64,000 nucleotides of DNA from Paenibacillus amylolyticus (GCF_001570725.1 NZ_BCNV01000001.1:806001-870000), one strand, 5' to 3'. Numbered from the stretch's first letter, positions 36,469 to 46,113 are shown. Translations and numbers: made by a program. The notes: generated from the letters alone by a model not told the origin.

Positions 36469-38949
36469 ATGAGATGGTTTTCTGTGGAAGTGCAGAAGTT
36501 ATTCATTTGCCTGATTATTTTGGCTGTGAGCATGGGAGGAGGTTGGACGACCTCGAAGATTCAAAAAGCTAGTGCTGCTACCTTTGGTGACTGGGTGTAT
36601 TCAGTTGATGGAGATGGAACTGCGACAATCACAGGGTATTCAGGCAATGAATTGGTGGTTGATATTCCTCGTGTTTTAGATACTTACGAAGTCACCCATA
36701 TAGGACGTGAAGTTTTTAAAAACAAACAATTAACCAGTGTGACCATCCCCGATAGCGTGACCCATATAGGGTCAAATGCATTTTACAAAAACCAATTGAC
36801 AAGTGTGACCATCCCGAATAGCGTAACCAGCATAGGGTCAAATGCTTTTGCAGATAACAGATTAACCAGCGTGGTTATCCCCGAAAGTGTAACCGTTATT
36901 GACTATTTAGCATTTAGCTATAACAAATTAACCAGCATCACGATTCCGAGTAATGTAACTAGCATCGGTACAATGGCTTTTATGACAAACGAATTAGAGA
37001 ACGTAATCTTTGAAGGAAGATCCATAGCGATCGTCTCTGATTGGTTTTTGGATAACGATAAATTAGTTAAAATCTCTGGCTATGAAAATGCGGAACAGTT
37101 TGTGGCTTCGAACAATAGCGAACCGAATACTCCAATCAAATTGATTTATGAAAAAATGATTTCAATTCGTTTTAATCCAGATGGTGCAGCTTGGTCGAAT
37201 GCTCAAACGACGGAATTAACAGGTACTTCATACATTCCAGCGGTGAAAAGTTACAAATGGACAAAGACGACCGTGGAACCAGATGCCAACGATTGGACGC
37301 CGTTTGATGGAACCGTTCAGATTCTTACCCCTCTAGATGCAGGCACGTGGTATTTACATGTTCAGACCGTCGAAAGTAACGGTAATAAAACATTCTACCA
37401 TTCGAATGCTTTCAATATAGAACGAACACCGCCCGTTATTCAACTAAGCGTCACTTCAACTGCTCCTACGAATCAGCCAGTTTCAATTACGACTGATGTT
37501 TCTGATGAGGATAGCGGGGTTGCGTTACAGAAATGGGCGGAGGGAAATCGTGATAACTCCTATTTTGTCGCTGCTGGTACAGCGTTTAGCGGCAACAGCT
37601 TCAGTGTTGCGGAGAACGGAACCTACACCGTCTATGTGGAAGATGCTGCCGGAAATGAGAGCATTGAAACGATTACCGTTAGCAACATTTCTACAGTAGG
37701 CCCTACCATTCAATGGACGATCAACTCGTCTGAGCCGACAAGAGAGAACGTAAGTGTTACGGCTGATGTCTATGCTCAGAATGGAATTGATCTGGTGAAA
37801 TATGCGTTGGGCAAACAGGATAGCAGCTACTTTGCAGCGGCAGGAACACCGTTGGTTATCGTAAACGGTACTGCCGGAATTGTCGTCGTCGATAATGGAT
37901 GGATGACCATATATGCCAAAGATCAAAGTGGCAACGAGACTGTGAAGCAAGTAGAAATAACATCAATTGATCGTAATAAACCGACAATTACTCTAGTTGG
38001 TAATTCCTTGATAGAGATAAATAGCGGAACCGGGTTTATCGATCCTGGAGTGAGAGCCTCCGATGAGTATGATGGGGATGTGACCTCGCAAGTTGTCAGA
38101 TCAGGTGATCCGATAGATGCCAATAAGCCAGGAGTCTATACGATTCATTATGACGTAACCGACCGAGCTGGAAACGCGGCTGAACGGGTAAGCAGAACGG
38201 TGAAGATTATAGAATCGAGACCTTCAAACGGAGGGACTACACCGTCACCAGCTCCATCAACACCTTCATCAACAACAACGCCGACTCCACCTACATCTGC
38301 ACCGCCAACAACATCAACACCAGTGCCGACATCTAAGCCTTTTTATAATGAAAAGGTTAATATTGACGTAATTAAAGCTTTGGTAGAGGAAGCAAATTCA
38401 GTACCTGCTATAACATTCAAGGATGTACCTGTGAATGCTCCAAACGCGAAAGCAATTGAATTAGCGACTAAGCTTGGGATCATTAAGGGGTATAAGGATG
38501 GTTCATTCCATGCTAATGCTACCGTCACTAGAGCTGAATTTGCGACGATGTTAGTAAAAGCACTTGGTTTAACATCAGAAGGTAATACTAACTTCCGGGA
38601 CACCAATGGGCACTGGGCGGGAGAGGCAATAGCTACATTAAAAGCAAGTGGTATTATCAACGGATACCTGGATGGAACATTCAGACCGAATCAGTCTATT
38701 TCCAGAGCAGAAATCGTGGCTATGCTTTCAAAGGTATTGAACACTAATTTAGAGAAGAATGCTAAATTTACGGATGTTTCTGGTAATTGGGCAGAGGCGG
38801 AGATTGATACGTTATCCGATATGGGTATTGTAAAAGGTGGAACGGATGGTTCATTCAAACCAAACGCTAAAGCTTCAAGAGCCGAGTCGTTACTCATAAT
38901 TTTACGTATGCTAAATATCAGTCTTGGTTCTACGCTAGACATAGAGTAA
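36469..38949 (+). CDS. secreted LRR (BspA-type) / Ig-like / triple SLH-domain surface protein
   Basis: An 826-residue cell-surface protein. A signal peptide (about 1-36, with AVSMGGGW and a SAATFG-like cleavage zone) precedes BspA-type leucine-rich repeats (about 70-190, repeating LTSVTIPxSVTxIGSNAF). Ig-like segments follow, the last a DUF5011-type domain at about 505-580 (DPGVRASDEYDGDVTS, GVYTIHYDVTDRAGN). A Pro/Thr/Ser linker (583-627) leads to three S-layer homology domains (about 652-815), each with the GYxDGSFxPNxxxxRAE core, which tether it to pyruvylated wall polymers. LRR and Ig parts suggest adhesion. It is the only gene between tRNA-Ala and its partial copy. TATAAT at 36412 is a possible -10. 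Confidence 0.92.
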   Translation: MRWFSVEVQKLFICLIILAVSMGGGWTTSKIQKASAATFGDWVYSVDGDGTATITGYSGNELVVDIPRVLDTYEVTHIGREVFKNKQLTSVTIPDSVTHIGSNAFYKNQLTSVTIPNSVTSIGSNAFADNRLTSVVIPESVTVIDYLAFSYNKLTSITIPSNVTSIGTMAFMTNELENVIFEGRSIAIVSDWFLDNDKLVKISGYENAEQFVASNNSEPNTPIKLIYEKMISIRFNPDGAAWSNAQTTELTGTSYIPAVKSYKWTKTTVEPDANDWTPFDGTVQILTPLDAGTWYLHVQTVESNGNKTFYHSNAFNIERTPPVIQLSVTSTAPTNQPVSITTDVSDEDSGVALQKWAEGNRDNSYFVAAGTAFSGNSFSVAENGTYTVYVEDAAGNESIETITVSNISTVGPTIQWTINSSEPTRENVSVTADVYAQNGIDLVKYALGKQDSSYFAAAGTPLVIVNGTAGIVVVDNGWMTIYAKDQSGNETVKQVEITSIDRNKPTITLVGNSLIEINSGTGFIDPGVRASDEYDGDVTSQVVRSGDPIDANKPGVYTIHYDVTDRAGNAAERVSRTVKIIESRPSNGGTTPSPAPSTPSSTTTPTPPTSAPPTTSTPVPTSKPFYNEKVNIDVIKALVEEANSVPAITFKDVPVNAPNAKAIELATKLGIIKGYKDGSFHANATVTRAEFATMLVKALGLTSEGNTNFRDTNGHWAGEAIATLKASGIINGYLDGTFRPNQSISRAEIVAMLSKVLNTNLEKNAKFTDVSGNWAEAEIDTLSDMGIVKGGTDGSFKPNAKASRAESLLIILRMLNISLGSTLDIE

Positions 38950-38971
38950 TTATTTCATTGAATTAAACAGA

Positions 38972-39007
38972 GATGAGGTAAGGGTTCCATCCCTTTAGGC
39001 TCCATAT
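38972..39007. repeat. degenerate copy of the tRNA-Ala 3' end (att-like remnant)
   Basis: GATGAGGTAAGGG...TTTAGGCTCCATAT repeats tRNA-Ala positions 36158-36194 with 32 of 37 aligned positions identical (four substitutions and one missing G). It spans the 3' anticodon stem to the discriminator plus TAT. Changed T-arm bases mean it is not a working tRNA. Orientation is the same as the tRNA, as expected for a direct repeat left by site-specific integration. Confidence 0.75.
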
Positions 39008-39013
39008 AGTAGT

Positions 39014-39045
39014 AAAAAAACACGCCTTTGATGGCGTGTTTTTTT
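39014..39045. terminator. bidirectional terminator
   Basis: AAAAAAACACGCC / GGCGTGTTTTTTT, 13-bp stem, six-base loop, A-rich and T-rich flanks, serving the surface-protein side and the minus-strand MocR gene. Confidence 0.88.
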
Positions 39046-39128
39046 GTTTTGCACTTAAATTATCCCATGATGCGTTGCCAGACTAGCCTTCAATTCATCC
39101 AATTGCAGCGAAATACTTTAATGTAAAC

Positions 39129-40553
39129 TCAACGTTCACTTTCTCCAAACCAAGCACGATGAAGCGAATGTACGCCCTTTTGAATATCCTCCATACTCAA
39201 ACCGCCAAAACCGATCTGAACCATGGATTGCTCAGCCTGAGCTTGTTGTGCCCAGAAGGGCAATACCGGATAGACTTGGGTACCTTCCTTTTCAGCTGTG
39301 GCAATCAATTGTTGCTCATGCATTCCATTATGTACACGCAGTAAAATGTGAAGTCCTGCATCCTGACCAATGACTGTCACGTTAGATCCCATCAGCTGCT
39401 GAATTGTTGAGATCAGTGTGGATTGCTTATGGCGGTATACTTTGCGCATTTTGCGAATGTGGGCTTCCCAATGTCCATTTCTCATAAATAGCTCCAGTGT
39501 ATTTTGGTGAAAACGTGAAACGGTCTGATCATACAAACGGTAGTTATGCTTATTATGAAGCTCCAGCAAGTGTTTAGGCAGAACCATGTAGGCAATACGT
39601 ATTGAAGGAAGCAGGCATTTTGAGAAAGTCCCCAGGTATACCGTACGTTGATGGCTATCCAGACTCTGCAAGGAAGGTATCGGCTTACCGACATATCTAA
39701 ACTCGCTATCGTAATCGTCCTCAATAATAATGCCATTCTGGTCTGCTGCCCATTTCAGTAATTGCATTCTCTTGTGGAGAGGCATGACCATCCCATAGGG
39801 GAACTGGTGAGACGGCGTAATATACGCGATGCGGGACTGACTCTCATAGAGCTGCTGAATATGAAGCCCATCCGTTTCCAACGGAATCGGACGAAGTTGT
39901 AGACCATGATGTTGAAAAATCGTTCGAGCACCGTCATAGCCAGGCTCTTCCATCGCTATACTGCGGTTATCGGGTTTTAATAATCCAGATAACACGGCAA
40001 GTAGATATTGAATGCCAGCACCTATCATGATTTGATCTGGTGAACAATTCACACCTCTTGATCCGTGCAGGTACTTGGCAATTTCCATTCGAAGGCCAGG
40101 TTCTCCAAGTGGATCACCATAAGAAAATAAGGCCTGATGGTTTTGCTGTAAGCTGAGGTTGGACAATTTACGCCAAGTAGCAAGTGGAAAATGCTCAGCA
40201 TCCACATCACCATATCGAAAATTGTACTGGATTGATGGATGAGCCAGTGCGTGATCTTCCGACCCTTGTTTACGAACATGAGGAGATGAGGGCAAGGTAT
40301 CCAATTGCAGATCCATAACGTATAAGCCACTTCTTGGTTTGCTTAGAACGTAACCTTCTGCTAATAACTGTTGATAGGCCAGATCAACGGTATTACGGCT
40401 AATATGTAAGTGTGCAGACAGCGAACGAATGGATGGAAGCCGTGTCTGCGCTGGCAACTTCCCGTTCATAATTTCCTTCTTAATATATTGATATAGCTGG
40501 GTGTATAACGGCTCTTCAGACTCTCTCTTCAGCAATAAGGTTAAATCGATCAT
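39129..40553 (-). CDS. MocR/PdxR-type regulator (GntR HTH + aminotransferase domain)
   Basis: A 474-residue regulator. Residues about 10-78 are a GntR winged helix (PLYTQLYQYIKKEI, LPSIRSLSAHLHISRNTVDLAYQQL). Residues about 115-470 are a fold-type-I aminotransferase-like domain with PLP lysine K312 in GTFSKCLLPSIR. Most family members bind PLP or an amine as effector; the best known control vitamin B6 or amine metabolism. It diverges from an LLM oxidoreductase-ogt pair, its likely targets. Confidence 0.92.
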   Translation of the reverse strand: MIDLTLLLKRESEEPLYTQLYQYIKKEIMNGKLPAQTRLPSIRSLSAHLHISRNTVDLAYQQLLAEGYVLSKPRSGLYVMDLQLDTLPSSPHVRKQGSEDHALAHPSIQYNFRYGDVDAEHFPLATWRKLSNLSLQQNHQALFSYGDPLGEPGLRMEIAKYLHGSRGVNCSPDQIMIGAGIQYLLAVLSGLLKPDNRSIAMEEPGYDGARTIFQHHGLQLRPIPLETDGLHIQQLYESQSRIAYITPSHQFPYGMVMPLHKRMQLLKWAADQNGIIIEDDYDSEFRYVGKPIPSLQSLDSHQRTVYLGTFSKCLLPSIRIAYMVLPKHLLELHNKHNYRLYDQTVSRFHQNTLELFMRNGHWEAHIRKMRKVYRHKQSTLISTIQQLMGSNVTVIGQDAGLHILLRVHNGMHEQQLIATAEKEGTQVYPVLPFWAQQAQAEQSMVQIGFGGLSMEDIQKGVHSLHRAWFGESER

Positions 40554-40569
40554 CTATAACCTCCTATTG

Positions 40570-40609
40570 GTTTTGTCAACTGCCCCTATAACATAGTTTA
40601 GTTTTGTCA
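40570..40609. promoter_or_regulatory. direct-repeat operator between mocR and the LLM gene
   Basis: GTTTTGTCA occurs at 40570-40578 and 40601-40609, 31 bp apart (three helical turns, same face). CCCCTATAA between and TTATGGGG after form a partial inverted repeat. Direct-repeat operators in divergent intergenic regions are typical of MocR regulators. Confidence 0.5.
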
Positions 40610-40712
40610 CTACTTATGGGGTCAATGGACGATTACAATTATATCACGTCCTGTCTGGGTGGGAACAGCACTCCATGACGGGGATCACCATTGCTTTAGG
40701 AGGAGACTTGAA

Positions 40713-41768
40713 TTGGATAAAAAAACAGACTCCATTGGACAAATGGAGAGAGGTCAACAATCCGCACTGAATGTGGGTGGATTTCATAATCATCCCGGTT
40801 TCCGGCGTATGTTTGCCCCTGATCAATTGACAATAGGCCTATTTCTACCGCTTAGATTTTATACAGGTAACATGGATGTTCTGAAGGGTCAGGCTGACCT
40901 GGTGGATATAATCGATCAACAACATTTTGCATCCGTGTGGGTGCGTGATGTTCCGCTATTTGATCCTGGATTCCGAGATGCCGGGCAGGTATTCGATCCA
41001 TTTGTTTATCTTGCCTACCTTGCTGCAAGGACCAAAAACGTATCCTTGGTAACAGGAAGTGCCATTTTCACGCTTCGCCATCCGATTGATTTAGCCAAGG
41101 CAGCCGCTTCCATTGATGTACTTTCGGGCGGACGACTTGTACTAGGCATTGCATCAGGTGATCGCCCTGCTGAGTTTCCGGCATATGGATTACATGTGGA
41201 TCATCGGGATGAACGTTTTCGAGATACCGTAAAATTCTTTCGTGAGCTGATTCAGCATAACAGTCCCACCATTCAATCATCGCTGGGTCAAATGAGTGGG
41301 CTTGATTTGTTACCTAAGCCTGCAACAGGTGGTATACCACTTGTTGTGACAGGTTCAAGCAGGCAATCCTTGGATTGGATCGCAGAGCACAGTGATGGTT
41401 GGCTCACCTATCCCGAAGCGACGGCTAATGACTCCGGTCCCCGCATGCTTGGACATAAGATCAATGCATGGCGTGAAAAAATACCTAATGGAATGTTCAA
41501 GCCGCATATGACGAACGAATGGATTGATCTTGTAGAAGATGTCAATTATCCTCGAACACCACTTCGTGGCGGGTACATATTACGTACAGGACGGGCAGGT
41601 CTCATTCAGCTTTTGGAGGAATGGCGAGCAGTCGGCGTTAATCATGCTGCACTTGGTATTCAATTTTCGAGTCGGCCACCCGCCGAGGTGATCCAGGAGT
41701 TGGCAGAGGAAGTGCTGCCATTATTTCCGACGCATACAGGTACAGCTCCAATAGCTACCGGGTGGTAA
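40713..41768 (+). CDS. LLM-class flavin oxidoreductase, BA3436-type
   Basis: A 351-residue luciferase-like monooxygenase-family TIM barrel. It carries the sub-family pattern DQLTIGLFLPLRFY, SVWVRDVPLFDPGFRDAGQVFDPFVYLAYLAA, TLRHPIDLAKAAASIDVLSGGR and IASGDRPAEFPAYG. Such proteins bind FMN or F420; the substrate is not deducible. TTG 40713 lies seven bases after AGGAGGAG and is the probable start, since the longer GTG start has no site. Five bases before ogt, so an operon. Confidence 0.87.
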   Translation: MDKKTDSIGQMERGQQSALNVGGFHNHPGFRRMFAPDQLTIGLFLPLRFYTGNMDVLKGQADLVDIIDQQHFASVWVRDVPLFDPGFRDAGQVFDPFVYLAYLAARTKNVSLVTGSAIFTLRHPIDLAKAAASIDVLSGGRLVLGIASGDRPAEFPAYGLHVDHRDERFRDTVKFFRELIQHNSPTIQSSLGQMSGLDLLPKPATGGIPLVVTGSSRQSLDWIAEHSDGWLTYPEATANDSGPRMLGHKINAWREKIPNGMFKPHMTNEWIDLVEDVNYPRTPLRGGYILRTGRAGLIQLLEEWRAVGVNHAALGIQFSSRPPAEVIQELAEEVLPLFPTHTGTAPIATGW

Positions 41769-41772
41769 GAGA

Positions 41773-42333
41773 ATGAAGTCAATGCATACTGAAATTTACT
41801 GGACAACCTTTACACATACTCTGTTCAACGACTTGCCAGTGAATGTAGCTGCAACGGAGCGAGGATTATGCCTGATATCTATGCCGGATGATACCCATAT
41901 GAATATGAAGGAATGGGTCGTCAAGAAGTTTGTCCATGCAAATCTAGTTGAAGATCAGAACAGGCTTTCTCCATATGTGGAACAGTTGCAATGGTATTGT
42001 GAGGGGAAAAGTAAGGCATTCGATATTCCTCTTGATCTACAGGGGACGAAATTTCAGATATCAGTGTGGCAAGCGTTAATGACGATTCCATATGGTGAGA
42101 TTCGCAGTTATTTGGAGATTGCGAAGATGATCGATCATCCCAAAGCCATCCGTGCGGTGGGCAGCGCCAATGGAGCGAATCCGATTCCCATAGTCATTCC
42201 ATGCCACCGTGTCATCGGCAAAAACGGAACATTGACTGGTTATAGTGGCGGATTAAAGATGAAAGAAAAGTTGCTTCAACTGGAAGGATACGATAGATAC
42301 ACGGTTTCGGGTCATCCTCGATTCAATTTTTAG
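41773..42333 (+). CDS. ogt: methylated-DNA--protein-cysteine methyltransferase
   Basis: A 186-residue Ogt/Ada-C type suicide methyltransferase. C144 in IPIVIPCHRVIG is the acceptor, the wing helix is GEIRSYLEIAKMIDHPKAIRAVGSA, and YSGGLKMKEKLLQLEG closes the domain. It repairs O6-alkylguanine. It is co-directional with the LLM gene and possibly under the MocR regulator. ATG 41782 is an alternative start. Confidence 0.93.
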   Translation: MKSMHTEIYWTTFTHTLFNDLPVNVAATERGLCLISMPDDTHMNMKEWVVKKFVHANLVEDQNRLSPYVEQLQWYCEGKSKAFDIPLDLQGTKFQISVWQALMTIPYGEIRSYLEIAKMIDHPKAIRAVGSANGANPIPIVIPCHRVIGKNGTLTGYSGGLKMKEKLLQLEGYDRYTVSGHPRFNF

Positions 42334-42448
42334 CAGGTCAGATTATTTTTATACATTCGCCCATTCCCTCCGCGAATGCCCTTCATACAGTATAAAGTGC
42401 CTTGTGTTGCAATACTGTAGAACATTTGTTCAATAGGGAGTGGGACGT

Positions 42449-43798
42449 GTGAAATCATCAACAAAGCTTACCGGACGGGTTATTTATAAAGGAGATCCGG
42501 GATATGAAGCGGCGCGCAAGAACTGGGACCCGCATACCGACAAATATCCTAAAGTCTTTGTATTTGCTCAAAAAACGAAAGACGTCTCCAATGCCATCAA
42601 ATGGGCGCGTGAAAACAATGTACCGATCAGGCCGCGTAGTGGCAGACATGCGCTTGAGGTCAATCTTTCACAGGTTAACGGCGGAATTGTGATTGATGTG
42701 AGTGATCTGAATTCCATTAAGCTTGATAAGAAAAATGGAACCGTTGTTGTGGGGACGGGTAATCGAGTGGGAAGAATTGCGAATACCCTTGCCAAGCAAG
42801 GATTCATAGCTCCTTTTGGTGATAGCCCTACCGTAGGGATCGGTGGAATTACATTAGGTGGGGGAATTGGGCCTCTCCAGCGTACCATCGGTCTTATCAG
42901 TGATAACTTGCTTGAGGTAGAGATGGTGGATGCCAACGGAAAAGTGATTCGGGCCAATAAAAATCGTAATTCAGATCTCTTTTGGGCCTCGAGGGGAGGA
43001 GGCGGTGGTAACTTCGGAGTATACACTCGTTACAAATTCAAAGTGCGCCGTGCTCCAGCGAAGGCTACTGTATTTAAAATCACCTGGCCATGGTCTCAAT
43101 TCGAAGAGGTACTTAAAGTATGGCAGAGGTGGGCTCCCTCAGTTGATACGAGACTGGGCAGCGAGTTGTCCATCGGACCGAAAAAGGGTGGCAACGTCCT
43201 TATGGAAGGGTTGTTCTTAGGCTCTAAAACAGAGGCTCTCCGTTTATTACGGCCAATTACGAGTGTTGGCAAACCGACGAGCTCCGTTGTTCGTTTGTTA
43301 CCTTACACGGAAGTGGTAAAGTTCTTATTGCTTCCTGATCCAATTGAGACTCAAAGGTACAGTAACCAGTTCTCGTCCGGTTTTGGACAGAAACCATTCC
43401 CTGACAAAGCCATCAAATCGATGCGCGCATTTTTGGAGAACTTGGAAGAGGGACCAGGCGGGTTCTATTTCCTCAACTGGGGCGGAGCGGTAAGTCGCAA
43501 ATCACCTAGATCTACCGCGTTCTTCTGGCGCAAAGAGAAGTTCTATGTGGAATGGACCAGTACGTGGCTCAAACCATCCCATGGCGCCAAAAATATTGCA
43601 CTCGCTCGTAATACTCGCAAGAAATTGCAACCATACATTGTGGGTTCCTATATCAACGTTCCAGACCAAGGGATCAAGAATTCCGGTCCAGTGTACTATG
43701 GAGCCAACTATGCCAGACTGCGGAGAGTCAAAGCCAAGTATGACCCGAAAAATGTGTTTAACAATCCGCAAAGCATCACGCCGGCTCGGAGAGTATAA
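42449..43798 (+). CDS. FAD-binding oxidase, berberine-bridge-enzyme type
   Basis: A 449-residue PCMH-type flavoprotein. H67 in RPRSGRHALEV is the expected histidyl-FAD linkage. The second covalent Cys of bicovalent enzymes is missing: that loop reads VGIGGITLGGGIG. NFGVYTRYKFKV ends the FAD domain, and the C-terminal BBE motif is YYGANYARLRRVKAKYDPKNVF. There is no signal peptide, so it is probably cytoplasmic. Substrates in this family include sugars and alcohols; none can be chosen here. GTG 42449 lies eight bases after AGGGAG. Confidence 0.9.
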   Translation: MKSSTKLTGRVIYKGDPGYEAARKNWDPHTDKYPKVFVFAQKTKDVSNAIKWARENNVPIRPRSGRHALEVNLSQVNGGIVIDVSDLNSIKLDKKNGTVVVGTGNRVGRIANTLAKQGFIAPFGDSPTVGIGGITLGGGIGPLQRTIGLISDNLLEVEMVDANGKVIRANKNRNSDLFWASRGGGGGNFGVYTRYKFKVRRAPAKATVFKITWPWSQFEEVLKVWQRWAPSVDTRLGSELSIGPKKGGNVLMEGLFLGSKTEALRLLRPITSVGKPTSSVVRLLPYTEVVKFLLLPDPIETQRYSNQFSSGFGQKPFPDKAIKSMRAFLENLEEGPGGFYFLNWGGAVSRKSPRSTAFFWRKEKFYVEWTSTWLKPSHGAKNIALARNTRKKLQPYIVGSYINVPDQGIKNSGPVYYGANYARLRRVKAKYDPKNVFNNPQSITPARRV

Positions 43799-43826
43799 TC
43801 CATTGTAACCTGTTCAATGAGTGAAG

Positions 43827-43855
43827 AAACACGCCTTAATTGGCGTGTTTTTTGC
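43827..43855 (+). terminator. terminator after the FAD oxidase
   Basis: AAACACGCC / GGCGTGTTT with six-base loop and T run; the same stem sequence as the terminator at 39014. Confidence 0.88.
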
Positions 43856-43926
43856 TATGTATGTTAGTATAAATGCCAAAACCAAAAATGAAATCAAGTC
43901 ATTGATATAGAGAGCAGGTACACGCC

Positions 43927-44760
43927 ATGATTGATGTAGATCAACTAGCCAACACATTTGCAAGCAGTCATTATGAGATACATGAGGTCAACCGATTGGT
44001 GATCCAGCCCAGAAGTATACTGCGTGAATTTAAAACTCTGAAGTACGGGTTTCTTTTTGTAATGCGTGGAGAAGCACGAATGACGGTCAATGGAACGATA
44101 TACGAACTACAATCCGGGTCAGTGTTTCATGCGGCTCCTGGCATGAAGATGGATTCCCGAGTGATTAGCGAAACCGAGTATGAATACTACGCTGTATTCT
44201 ATGGGGCGGACAAGATGGATGATGCAAAAGAACAAGACGTCCAAAATGCATTAGATGTGCATTTCAAAATGGATCAGGCAGTCAATCCGAGGATCGTAGA
44301 ATTATTGGCGATGCTGCAAGAACATGCTTATCATTCTGGGGGGATGGAAAAGCTTCGAGTGAAGCAACTATTTCTGAGTATCCTGGTCGAGGTTCTGATG
44401 GGGTACAGGCAGCGGGAAAGTGTAACTTCTCCGAGTGAACAGGTCATTGAGGAAGCTCTGTCCTACATTAATGTCAATTACATGAATCCACTGACACTGG
44501 ACGAGTTAGCAGAGACACATGGAATGAATTCCAAACAGTTTTCCTATTTTTTTCATAAGTACACGGGATTGCGACCCATTGATTATGTCATCCATCATCG
44601 TATGGAGAAGGCAAGGGATCTGTTGAAATCGGGGAATTTTCTTATCCGTGATGTAGCCATCAGTGTAGGGTATCCTAATCCGTTATATTTCAGCAGAGTG
44701 TTTAAAAATAAATTCGGTGTATCTCCCTCAGCATATGCGGATCAGTTAGAAAGGCATTAA
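43927..44760 (+). CDS. AraC family regulator
   Basis: A 277-residue protein with an N-terminal cupin-like effector domain (about 20-95, FLFVMRGEARMTVNGTIYELQSGSVF) and a C-terminal double HTH (about 175-275, LTLDELAETHGMNSKQFSYFFHKYTG and IRDVAISVGYPNPLYFSRVFKNKFGVSPSAY). The effector is unknown. It lies between the flavin oxidase and the Fur-box-preceded reductase gene and could control either. Confidence 0.92.
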   Translation: MIDVDQLANTFASSHYEIHEVNRLVIQPRSILREFKTLKYGFLFVMRGEARMTVNGTIYELQSGSVFHAAPGMKMDSRVISETEYEYYAVFYGADKMDDAKEQDVQNALDVHFKMDQAVNPRIVELLAMLQEHAYHSGGMEKLRVKQLFLSILVEVLMGYRQRESVTSPSEQVIEEALSYINVNYMNPLTLDELAETHGMNSKQFSYFFHKYTGLRPIDYVIHHRMEKARDLLKSGNFLIRDVAISVGYPNPLYFSRVFKNKFGVSPSAYADQLERH

Positions 44761-44862
44761 AACTAATTCCAACATGTACTTGAATTAAATTAGACAATAA
44801 TACATATGGAATTCGTGATTTGTGTATTCGCATGAGCGCTCATCCTTGCTATCATATTTAAT

Positions 44863-44881
44863 GATAATGAGAATCATTATT
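44863..44881. promoter_or_regulatory. Fur box before the flavoprotein reductase gene
   Basis: GATAATGAGAATCATTATT matches the 19-bp Fur consensus GATAATGATAATCATTATC at 17 positions. It lies 71 bp before the start codon. Confidence 0.85.
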
Positions 44882-44951
44882 AATATATGTTTCAAATACG
44901 TGAACCGGCCCATCATTGGGCAGAACATATTTAGAAATGAGGGCATACAGG

Positions 44952-46001
44952 ATGAACGAGCGTGAAGTATTTGATGTAACCATTATCGGTGGAGGACCCG
45001 CTGGTTTATTTTCGGCTTTTTATAGTGGGCTGCGTGAGATGAAAACGAAAATTATTGAATTCCAACCTTATCTGGGCGGGAAGGTACATGTTTATCCTGA
45101 AAAGATGATCTGGGATGTGGGCGGGTTACAACCTGTTCCCGGTGCCCAGTTAATCGAACAGATCGTCAATCAGGGACTGACATTTCAGCCAGAGGTAGTT
45201 CTTGGAGAAAAGGTCACGTCCATATCCAAAGATGAACAGGGGTATTTTACATTGCACACAGCCTCCACAGAGGTGCATTACTCCAAAACCGTGATCTTGG
45301 CTATCGGCGGAGGAATCTTGAAACCAATCAAACTGGAGATTGAAGGAGCAGAACGTTTTGAAGTGTCCAATCTACATTACACCGTCAAATCACTCTCCCG
45401 CTTTAAAGACAAAACGGTTCTCATTTCCGGTGGAGGGAATGCGGCGATTGATTGGGCGAATGAACTCGCACTTATTGCCAAACAAGTCTATCTGACGTAT
45501 CGGAAAGATACACTGAAGGGGCATGAAGCTGAAATATCTCGTCTTTGCAACAGTTCGGTCGAGTGCCTGCTTAATACAACGATCGAGAAGTTGGTCGCTA
45601 CAGATGATCATCAACAGATTGAGACGGTTGTGTTGAAACGCAATGAGGATGGCGCAGCACTTGAGCTGGCAGTGGATGAGGTCATCATTAACTATGGCTA
45701 TGAGCGTGATAAGGAATTGCTGGTCAACAGTCATATTCAGATTGATATGAAGGATCATTGGATTGCAGGAACGCCGGTCAGCGAGACATCCGTACCGGGC
45801 ATCTATGCCGCGGGTGATATTTTGCATCATGAAGGAAAGCTTCATCTGATTGCCGGAGCGTTCCAGGACGCAGCCAATGCTGTGAATCGAGCGAAGTTGC
45901 ATGTGGCACCTGATGCGAATGCACACGGGATGGTCTCCTCGCACAATGATTTGTTTACTCAGAAAAATCGCGAATTAATGAAAGATTTGTACACCAAGTA
46001 A
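44952..46001 (+). CDS. type-2 ferredoxin/flavodoxin--NADP reductase (YcgT-like)
   Basis: A 349-residue thioredoxin-reductase-like flavoprotein. The FAD loop is VTIIGGGPAGLFSAFYSGL, the NADP loop is VLISGGGNAAIDWANELA, and GIYAAGDIL is near the C terminus. The CxxC redox pair of thioredoxin reductase is absent, as expected for YumC/YcgT-type reductases. B. subtilis YcgT is Fur-regulated, and a strong Fur box precedes this gene, so supply of electrons for iron release is a likely role. Start ATG 44952. Confidence 0.88.
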   Translation: MNEREVFDVTIIGGGPAGLFSAFYSGLREMKTKIIEFQPYLGGKVHVYPEKMIWDVGGLQPVPGAQLIEQIVNQGLTFQPEVVLGEKVTSISKDEQGYFTLHTASTEVHYSKTVILAIGGGILKPIKLEIEGAERFEVSNLHYTVKSLSRFKDKTVLISGGGNAAIDWANELALIAKQVYLTYRKDTLKGHEAEISRLCNSSVECLLNTTIEKLVATDDHQQIETVVLKRNEDGAALELAVDEVIINYGYERDKELLVNSHIQIDMKDHWIAGTPVSETSVPGIYAAGDILHHEGKLHLIAGAFQDAANAVNRAKLHVAPDANAHGMVSSHNDLFTQKNRELMKDLYTK

Positions 46002-46041
46002 TGCGGATCTGAAGTGGACGTATTTTCAAAAGAAAACTAAA

Positions 46042-46077
46042 AAAGCCGCCCTCGGTCATATGACCAAGAGCGGCTTC
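46042..46077. terminator. terminator between convergent genes
   Basis: AAGCCGC-c-CT-c-GGTCATATGACC-a-AG-a-GCGGCTT hairpin, A-rich before and T-rich after. Confidence 0.8.
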
Positions 46078-46113
46078 TTCACATGCCAACTACGCATGCC
46101 AGTCAATGAGCGA

